From: Synechococcaceae bacterium WB4_1_0192
Lineage (GTDB): Bacteria; Cyanobacteriota; Cyanobacteriia; PCC-6307; Cyanobiaceae
DNA length: 11,221 nt
Direction of reading: 5' to 3'
NCBI GenBank assembly: GCA_009926195.1
Contig: RFPK01000041.1
Location: 1-11,221, forward strand
Under the pieces are notes generated by a model. It did no database searches, had not been told where the DNA came from, and saw nothing but the letters and a program-made list of their open reading frames with translations. This document shows, piece by piece, positions 6,828 to 11,221 of this stretch. Numbering within the stretch: position 1 is the stretch's first letter; each line of letters starts with the position of its first letter. The position numbers and the translations under genes are program-made.

Positions 6828-8039
6828 GTGACGGCAGCAGCGGGCGATCCCCTGGCACCTCTGGGCCTGGCCCTGGCGGCGGTGCCGCCGGAGCGGCGGC
6901 GGCGGCTGCGCAGCTTCCAGCCCGCAGGCACCGCGAGCCTGCGCGGCGAGGAGGGCGCCCCACTACTGGATCTGGCCAGCAACGACTACCTCGGACTGGC
7001 CTGCCATCCGACCCTGCAGAACGCCGCGGCCACCGCCATCGCCCGCGAGGGTGTGGGGGCCGGCGCCTCACGGCTGGTGTGCGGCGGCCGGGCGGTGCAC
7101 AGCGAGCTGGAGCAGGCGCTGGCCCACTGGCTGGGGCGGGAGCGGGTGCTGCTGTTTCCCAGCGGCTTCCAGGCCAACCTGGCGGCCGTGGCGGCCCTGG
7201 CGGATCGCCACAGCCTGGTGCTGGCCGACCGCCTGATCCACCACTCCCTGCTGGTGGGGGTGCGGGCCTGCGGGGCGCGACTGCAGCGCTTCGCCCACAA
7301 CGACCTGGCCGATCTGGAACGGCGCCTGCAGCGGGCCCGCCGCGCCGCGCCGCAACAACGGCTGCTGGTGCTGAGCGAGAGCCTGTTCTCGATGGAGGGC
7401 AGCTCCCCGGATGCGGCCGCGCTCGCCGCGCTCTGCCAGCGGCACGGTGCAACGCTGCTGCTCGATGAGGCCCATGCCCTCGGGCTGCTCGGCCCGGGGG
7501 GCCGCGGCCTCGGCCATGGGCTGGAGGCGATCAGCCTGATCAGCGGCACCTTCGGCAAGGCCTTCGGCAGCGGCGGCGCCTTCCTGGCCGGTGGCGCGGC
7601 GGTGGGCGAGTGGCTGCTGCAGCACTCCGGCCCGTTCCGCTACACCACCGCCCTGGCACCACCGCTGGCCGCCGCGGCCTTGGCGGCGCTGCGGCTGCTG
7701 GAGCAGGAACCGGAGCGGGGCCAGGCGTTGCTGGAGCGGGCTGAATGCTGGCGGCAAGCCCTGAGCGCCGCCGGCTGGCCGCGCCCGCCCGGCATCGGAC
7801 CGATCCTGCCGCTGCTGGTGGGCGACGACCGGCGCGCCCTGGCGCTGCAGGAGCAGCTGGAGCGATCAGGCCTGCTGAGCATCGCGATCCGGCCGCCCAC
7901 GGTGCCGACCGGTACGGCCCGGCTGCGGCTGGTGCTGCGCCACGACCTGCCCGCCGGCAGCCTGGAGCGACTGCTGGAGGCCTTGAGCACGGCCGACCCC
8001 GGCGCCGATCCCAGCACCGCAGGAGCGCGGCAACCATGA
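6828..8039 (+). CDS. bioF: 8-amino-7-oxononanoate synthase
   Basis: PLP-dependent alpha-oxoamine synthase that condenses pimeloyl-ACP (or -CoA) with L-alanine to make KAPA (8-amino-7-oxononanoate), the first step of biotin ring assembly. It has 403 residues. Seen in order: LDLASNDYLGLACHP (47-61), GAGASRLVCGG (77-87), FPSGFQANLA (110-119), SESLFSMEG (183-191), DEAHALGLLG (213-222) with the Asp that contacts the pyridine nitrogen, and GTFGKAFGSGGAF (240-252), whose K244 should carry the PLP Schiff base. The start is GTG at 6828. An in-frame TGA at 6795-6797 and the absence of other start codons between leave it as the only upstream choice, although no good ribosome-binding site precedes it. 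It heads a tight cluster, and its TGA overlaps the next ATG. No biotin operator was recognised in the 66-bp gap before it. Confidence 0.96.
   Translation: MTAAAGDPLAPLGLALAAVPPERRRRLRSFQPAGTASLRGEEGAPLLDLASNDYLGLACHPTLQNAAATAIAREGVGAGASRLVCGGRAVHSELEQALAHWLGRERVLLFPSGFQANLAAVAALADRHSLVLADRLIHHSLLVGVRACGARLQRFAHNDLADLERRLQRARRAAPQQRLLVLSESLFSMEGSSPDAAALAALCQRHGATLLLDEAHALGLLGPGGRGLGHGLEAISLISGTFGKAFGSGGAFLAGGAAVGEWLLQHSGPFRYTTALAPPLAAAALAALRLLEQEPERGQALLERAECWRQALSAAGWPRPPGIGPILPLLVGDDRRALALQEQLERSGLLSIAIRPPTVPTGTARLRLVLRHDLPAGSLERLLEALSTADPGADPSTAGARQP
8021..8025 (+). promoter_or_regulatory. ribosome-binding site for the bioK-like gene
   Basis: AGGAG lies ten bases before the ATG at 8036, inside the 3' end of bioF. 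It fixes the start of the esterase gene, whose frame is open for almost 300 bp further upstream. Confidence 0.7.
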
Positions 8040-8728
8040 GCAAGGCCATCATCGCCATGCACGGCTGGGGAGGCGACAGCCGCGCCTGGAGCCCATGGCT
8101 TGAGGGGGCTCAGGCGCGTGGCTGGTCGCTGGCCTGCGGCGAACGGGGCTATGGCCAGCTGGAGCCGGTGCTGCCCGGCTGGCAGGAGGGTCAACGGCAA
8201 CGGGTGCTGATCGGCCATTCCCTCGGCCCCCACCTGCTGCCGGCGGAGCTGTGGCAGTCGGCCACGGCCGTGGTGCTGCTGGCCAGCTTTGCGGCGTTCG
8301 TGCCGCCGGGCCGCGATGGCCGACCGGTGGCGGCGGCCCTGCGGGCGATGGCGACCCGCCTGGCGGCAGGCGATGCGCAGGCCCAGCTCCGCGATTTCTT
8401 GGCCCGGGTAGCCGCCCCCTTCCCCGTCTCACGCCTGCCGGTCGGGCCACTGCAGCAGGGTCTCTCAACCGCGGGATGCGCACGGCTGCAGCAGGACCTG
8501 CAGCTATTGGCAGCGACGACGGGCCTGCCCACCGGCTTCCCCACCGAGGTGCCCGTGCTGATCGTGGAGGCGGAAGACGACCAGATCGTGTCGGCCGCCA
8601 GCCGGGCGCTGCTGCGGGCGGCGCTGCCGCAGGCGGAGGTCTGGACGCTGCAGCGGGCGGGCCATGCCCTGCTCGACCACGACCTGGCCAGGGCGGTGCT
8701 GGAGTGGGTGAGTGATGGCCAGCCCTGA
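8036..8728 (+). CDS. bioK: BioH/BioK-type pimeloyl-ACP methyl ester carboxylesterase
   Basis: Alpha/beta-hydrolase of 230 residues. Expected role: it removes the methyl ester from pimeloyl-ACP methyl ester, ending the chain-building phase that BioC starts. The oxyanion-side motif is MHGWGGDSRAW (8-18), the nucleophile elbow is GHSLG with Ser62 (60-64), the acid is probably Asp182 in EDDQIV, and the base is His210 in RAGHALLDHD. The triad is therefore complete. The name BioK follows the known non-homologous or distant replacements for BioH in marine Synechococcus and Prochlorococcus. Here it rests mainly on position between bioF and bioC, so another esterase of the BioH role is possible. ATG 8036 overlaps the bioF stop (ATGA) and has AGGAG at 8021-8025. 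Its 3' end overlaps the bioC start, which implies translational coupling. Confidence 0.82.
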   Translation: MSKAIIAMHGWGGDSRAWSPWLEGAQARGWSLACGERGYGQLEPVLPGWQEGQRQRVLIGHSLGPHLLPAELWQSATAVVLLASFAAFVPPGRDGRPVAAALRAMATRLAAGDAQAQLRDFLARVAAPFPVSRLPVGPLQQGLSTAGCARLQQDLQLLAATTGLPTGFPTEVPVLIVEAEDDQIVSAASRALLRAALPQAEVWTLQRAGHALLDHDLARAVLEWVSDGQP

Positions 8729-9503
8729 GCACAGCGATGCCCTGTTCGGCAGCCGCGTGCAGGACTGTTTCGGTCGCAGCGCCGGACGCTACGAGCAGGG
8801 CGCGCAGCTGCAGGCGGCGATCGCGGCCCGCCTGGGGCGACACTGCCGGCGGCTGGCGGCGCAGATTCCCGCAGGCCCCCGCGCCGATCTCGGCGCCGGC
8901 AGCGGGCTGCTCGGCCGCGCCGTTGAGGCCAACCTGAACGGTCCGCCGCTGCTGCGGGTGGATCAGTGCAGCGCCCTGCTGGCACAGGAACCCGGCAGCG
9001 CTGCGGGCCAGCGGCCGCCACAGCTGGCCTGGGATCTCAACGCTGGCCTCCCGCCGGCGCTCGGCGGCGCCGCCCTGCTGGCCTCGAGCTTCGCGCTGCA
9101 GTGGCTGGAGCACCCGGAGCAGCAGCTGGCCGCCTGGTGCCAACAGCTGGCACCTGGTGGCTGGCTGGTGCTGGCGGTACCCACCGCCGGCAGCTTCGGG
9201 ATCTGGCGCGCCGCGGCAGCGGCGGCAGCCGTGCCCTACAGCGGTCTGCCCCTGCCGCCGGCCGCTCCCCTGGAGGCCATCGCGCAGGCGCAACTGCAGC
9301 TGCAACGGCTGCAGCGGCTGCGCTTCAACCGGCCGAACCGCGGCGCCCGCGACCTGCTGCACCAGATCAAGAGCATCGGTGCCCAGGCCAGCCGCCAACG
9401 GCGTCTGAGCACGGGTGAACTGCGCCGCCTGATCGACCACTGGCCCGGGCCTGATCATGCGGTGAACTGGGAGGTGCTGCTGCTGCTGGGCCAGAAGCGA
9501 TGA
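8715..9503 (+). CDS. bioC: malonyl-ACP O-methyltransferase
   Basis: Class I SAM-dependent methyltransferase of 262 residues. BioC methylates the free carboxyl of malonyl-ACP so that fatty-acid synthesis enzymes accept it as a primer for pimelate. The N-terminal signature CFGRSAGRYEQGAQLQ is the BioC pattern. The SAM loop is ADLGAGSGLLG at about 57-67, the acidic strand end is LRVDQC, and the post-loop motifs are FALQWLEHPEQQLAAW and LAPGGWLVLAVPTAGSF, where BioC proteins typically have an LQW motif and a PGG turn. The start could be ATG 8715 or the adjacent GTG 8712; a GGAG at 8701-8704 serves either. The gene overlaps the esterase gene by 14 bp, and its stop shares bases with the bioD ATG. 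With the neighbouring esterase it forms the pimelate-masking pair. Confidence 0.93.
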   Translation: MASPEHSDALFGSRVQDCFGRSAGRYEQGAQLQAAIAARLGRHCRRLAAQIPAGPRADLGAGSGLLGRAVEANLNGPPLLRVDQCSALLAQEPGSAAGQRPPQLAWDLNAGLPPALGGAALLASSFALQWLEHPEQQLAAWCQQLAPGGWLVLAVPTAGSFGIWRAAAAAAAVPYSGLPLPPAAPLEAIAQAQLQLQRLQRLRFNRPNRGARDLLHQIKSIGAQASRQRRLSTGELRRLIDHWPGPDHAVNWEVLLLLGQKR

Positions 9504-10204
9504 GAATGGAGAGGCACACCGCCCCGGGGCCGGGGGTGCAACGGCTTGTGGTGTGCGGCACCGACACCGATGTGGGCAAGACGGTGGTCAGCGCCCTGCT
9601 GGTGCAGGGGCTGGTGGCCCACTACTGGAAGCCGGTGCAGTGCGGGCTGGAGAACGGCGAGGGCGACCGGGAGCGGCTGGGACGCTGGCTGGGGATCAGC
9701 GCGGATCGACTGCTGCCGGAGGCCTACCGCTTCGGGCATCCGGTGTCGCCGCACTGGGCCGCCGAACTGGCCAGCGACGATCCCGGGCGGCTGGGGCCGC
9801 CGATAGATCCAGCCCGGCTGGACCTGCCGAAGCCAGCGGGATCGCTGGTGGTGGAGAGCGCCGGTGGGCTGCTGGTCCCCCTGCGCCGCGACTGGTTGCA
9901 GATCGATCAGATCCAGCGCTGGGGACTCCCGGTGCTGCTGGTGGCCCGCAGCGGCCTCGGCACCCTCAACCACACCCTGCTATCGCTGGAAGCGCTGCAG
10001 CGGCGTCGCATTCCCGTGCTGGGGCTGCTGCTCAATGGCCCGGATCACGCCGACAACCCACGCACGCTCGAACAACTCGGTGGCGTGCCGCTGCTGGGCT
10101 GCCTGCCGCCCCTGACGACCATCGATGCCGCCAGCCTGGCGAGGCAATGGCACGACCTGGATCTCACCCATAAGCTCGGGTCAGCGCCTGAACCGCAAGC
10201 CTGA
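9500..10204 (+). CDS. bioD: dethiobiotin synthetase
   Basis: ATP-dependent ligase that inserts CO2 into 7,8-diaminopelargonic acid to close the ureido ring. It has 234 residues, close to the usual 220-240. The P-loop is GTDTDVGKT (20-28). The substrate-carbamate lysine motif is WKPVQCG (43-49, K44), followed by VESAGGLLVPL (118-128) and SGLGTLNHTLLS (151-162). The nucleotide-base region is LLLNGPDHADNPRTLEQLGG. All catalytic motifs appear intact. ATG 9500 overlaps the bioC TGA in an ATGA; an alternative ATG lies at 9506. Some related picocyanobacteria are recalled to carry bioA directly after bioD, but here a 54-codon membrane ORF follows instead. The diaminopelargonate step must therefore be encoded elsewhere. 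Confidence 0.95.
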   Translation: MRMERHTAPGPGVQRLVVCGTDTDVGKTVVSALLVQGLVAHYWKPVQCGLENGEGDRERLGRWLGISADRLLPEAYRFGHPVSPHWAAELASDDPGRLGPPIDPARLDLPKPAGSLVVESAGGLLVPLRRDWLQIDQIQRWGLPVLLVARSGLGTLNHTLLSLEALQRRRIPVLGLLLNGPDHADNPRTLEQLGGVPLLGCLPPLTTIDAASLARQWHDLDLTHKLGSAPEPQA

Positions 10205-10211
10205 GCCGTCG

Positions 10212-10376
10212 ATGAAAGCCACCACCATCGCCGTCAGCGCAGCGGTCGCCGTGATCTGCGCCGCCATCCTGGTGCTGCTCACCGACATTGAGGTGACGGT
10301 GACCCGCTGGTGGAGCTGCGGCCCGCTGGCAACGACCACCGAGGTGCAGAGCCGCATGTGCCAGCAAGAGCGCTGA
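10212..10376 (+). CDS. small single-pass membrane or secreted protein, 54 aa
   Basis: Not recognised. The N-terminus MKATTIAVSAAVAVICAAIL plus VLL makes one hydrophobic helix of about 20 residues after a single Lys, which would be a signal anchor or an uncleaved membrane helix. The remaining 30 residues are polar, with two Trp (TRWWSCG) and Cys37 and Cys50, which could form a disulfide outside the cytoplasm; an AxA-type cleavage site is not clear. It begins 7 bp after bioD on the same strand and is therefore probably on the same transcript. Whether it has anything to do with biotin is unknown. It ends 2 bp before the stop of the convergent gene at 10379. The frame is open further upstream inside bioD, but only this start gives a sensible protein. 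Confidence 0.65.
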   Translation: MKATTIAVSAAVAVICAAILVLLTDIEVTVTRWWSCGPLATTTEVQSRMCQQER

Positions 10377-10378
10377 AC

Positions 10379-10657
10379 TCAGCTGTAGCGCGCCTTGATC
10401 GGGCAGTGCCCGGTGATCACGGCCACGTTGTTCTCCGCCATGGCCAGGGGCCAGCCCTGGCGCAGCTGATCATGGATCTGCTCGATCTGAATCGCATTCC
10501 AGCCGCGGGCCTCCAGGCGGACCCGAACGCTCTGCCACTGACCCTCGGCGAACACCTCGGTGGCGCTCCAGGGGCGACCTGAGCGATGGGGGCTCAACTG
10601 TTCAGGCGGCAGGAACCGGTTGGAAACCGGCTGATGGCGAGGCCCACCACAATCCAT
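10379..10657 (-). CDS. hypothetical protein, about 92 aa
   Basis: Not recognised. Starting at ATG 10657 the product has a flexible, proline-rich N-terminus (MDCGGPRHQPVSNRFLPPEQ) and a more regular second half (WSATEVFAEGQWQSVRVRLE; WNAIQIEQIHDQLRQGWPLA) that looks alpha/beta and ends AVITGHCPIKARYS. No membrane segment is seen. The frame is open up to 10768, but the added part has an unlikely composition and would overlap the DUF3143 gene, so the shorter start is preferred; no clear ribosome-binding site supports either. The gene follows the DUF3143 gene by 61 bp on the same strand and may share its transcript. Confidence 0.6.
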   Translation of the reverse strand: MDCGGPRHQPVSNRFLPPEQLSPHRSGRPWSATEVFAEGQWQSVRVRLEARGWNAIQIEQIHDQLRQGWPLAMAENNVAVITGHCPIKARYS

Positions 10658-10718
10658 GGCGTCGCTGGCGTCAATCGGTGTTCCCCCATCCTGGCGAGCG
10701 CTGCAGCTGTTGGCAGGT

Positions 10719-11003
10719 TCAGGGCCCCGCGAGGATGGCCGCCTCCACATCAGCGCGGCTGAATCCATAGGGAAAGTGCCGCTCCACGCCAGCAGTGGCG
10801 CCCTGCGGCCCAGCGCCGGGCAGCCAGCGCACGCTCAGCTCCTCAACGGCGAGTTCGATCTCAGCGCTCCAATCCGGCCGCCGTAGATCCCACAGGCATG
10901 CGTTTGGCCCCCGCTGAATCGCCCCCAGCTGCGTCAGCCAGCACTCCAGGGCCGGCAGCGGATGGTTGTACAGCGGTGCCTGGGGGGACGGCAGTTCCGA
11001 CAT
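10719..11003 (-). CDS. DUF3143 domain protein, 94 aa
   Basis: The product matches the cyanobacterial DUF3143 pattern as I know it: ELPSPQAPLYNHPLPALECW near the N-terminus, then LTQLGAIQRG, a CLWDLRRPDWSAEIELAVEE strand region, and a C-terminal block HFPYGFSRADVEAAILAGP. The function of this family is not known; members are small and soluble. The start at ATG 11003 (MSELPSPQ) gives the whole domain. The same frame is open upstream to the window edge, but upstream residues are Cys/Pro/Arg-rich and look non-coding. No ribosome-binding site is obvious, so translation may be coupled to the upstream frame. It overlaps that frame by 143 bp, which is unusual. Confidence 0.85.
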   Translation of the reverse strand: MSELPSPQAPLYNHPLPALECWLTQLGAIQRGPNACLWDLRRPDWSAEIELAVEELSVRWLPGAGPQGATAGVERHFPYGFSRADVEAAILAGP

Positions 11004-11221
11004 CCGCAGCGGAGGACAGGCTGGAATCGGCAGTCTGACCGGCAACGGTCCACCAGCTGGGGGCCCGCAGGAAGGCAGCGCCGCGCGCCCAGGCCAGCCC
11101 GACGCCGAGCACCAGGCTGAACACGACCGCCAGCGCCAGCAGCAGCAGGGCAAACCATTCACCGCCCGAGAGGGCGCGGCGCACCGGCTCGGGGGTTCGG
11201 CGAACCGACGCTGGCGGTGCA
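10861..11221 (-). CDS. C-terminal part of an unidentified membrane-anchored protein (5' end outside window)
   Basis: The frame is open from the window edge to a stop at 10861-10863. The first part reads SVRRTPEPVRRALSGGEW, then a strong hydrophobic segment (WFALLLLALAVVFSLVLGVG) that should be a transmembrane helix, then ARGAAFLRAPSWWTVAG and an Ala/Ser/Gly-rich tail. A GTG at 11184 could be a start, but the upstream residues look like a linker in a longer protein, so it is treated as partial. The last 48 codons or so lie antiphase inside the DUF3143 gene and have a composition expected of a shadow frame. Either the gene truly overlaps, or its original stop has been lost. No family was recognised. 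Confidence 0.5.
   Translation of the reverse strand, partial: APPASVRRTPEPVRRALSGGEWFALLLLALAVVFSLVLGVGLAWARGAAFLRAPSWWTVAGQTADSSLSSAADVGTAVPPGTAVQPSAAGPGVLADAAGGDSAGAKRMPVGSTAAGLER

Noticed and set aside
8049..9458. 469-codon minus-strand frame opposite the esterase gene and bioC
   Set aside because: It is opposite two recognisable genes, with a Pro/Ala/Arg-rich low-complexity product; a shadow frame.

Overview
The window looks like chromosome from a high-GC picocyanobacterium of the Synechococcus/Cyanobium type. Four things point there: the PurB and RlmH sequences read like cyanobacterial versions; there is a DUF3143 protein; there is a long Ski2/Mtr4-like helicase with a DSHCT end; and the biotin cluster has the order bioF, BioH-type esterase, bioC, bioD. 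Base composition is strongly GC-rich in the coding blocks (about 73% in one bioF line that I counted). No rRNA, tRNA, CRISPR array, phage gene or insertion sequence was recognised. The organism assignment is an inference from gene content, not from a marker-gene search.

Layout. Positions 1-534 (minus) hold the N-terminal two thirds of a TlyA-type rRNA methyltransferase. A divergent gap follows, then a 75-residue hypothetical gene (687-914, plus) with three 10-bp repeats near its start. purB (988-2303, plus) is broken by an exact 20-bp tandem duplication; deleting one copy would restore a 431-residue adenylosuccinate lyase. Its stop interlocks with the stop of the convergent rlmH (2300-2737, minus) in a CTAG. 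Next come a 35-codon membrane ORF (2791-2898), a probably frameshifted coiled-coil gene (2918-3281, minus), and a clearly lower-GC stretch without a convincing gene (about 3282-3851). A 969-residue DECH-box helicase (3852-6761, minus) follows.

The biotin block starts 66 bp from the helicase on the opposite strand: bioF, a BioH/BioK-like carboxylesterase, bioC and bioD. Each pair overlaps by 4-14 bp, and a 54-residue membrane protein sits 7 bp behind bioD. BioC and the esterase would open and close the methyl-ester-masked synthesis of pimeloyl-ACP. BioF would then condense pimeloyl-ACP with alanine, and BioD would close the ureido ring to give dethiobiotin. bioA and bioB are not in the window. 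The right end carries three minus-strand genes: an unknown 92-residue protein, a DUF3143 protein, and the end of a membrane-anchored protein that runs off the window and overlaps the DUF3143 gene in another frame.

No clearly new multi-gene system was found. The strongest observation is the purB duplication: it is either a real lesion in a normally needed purine gene, a reversible slippage site, or a sequence or assembly error. Secondary items are the frameshifted coiled-coil gene, the composition drop beside it, and two unrecognised small membrane proteins.
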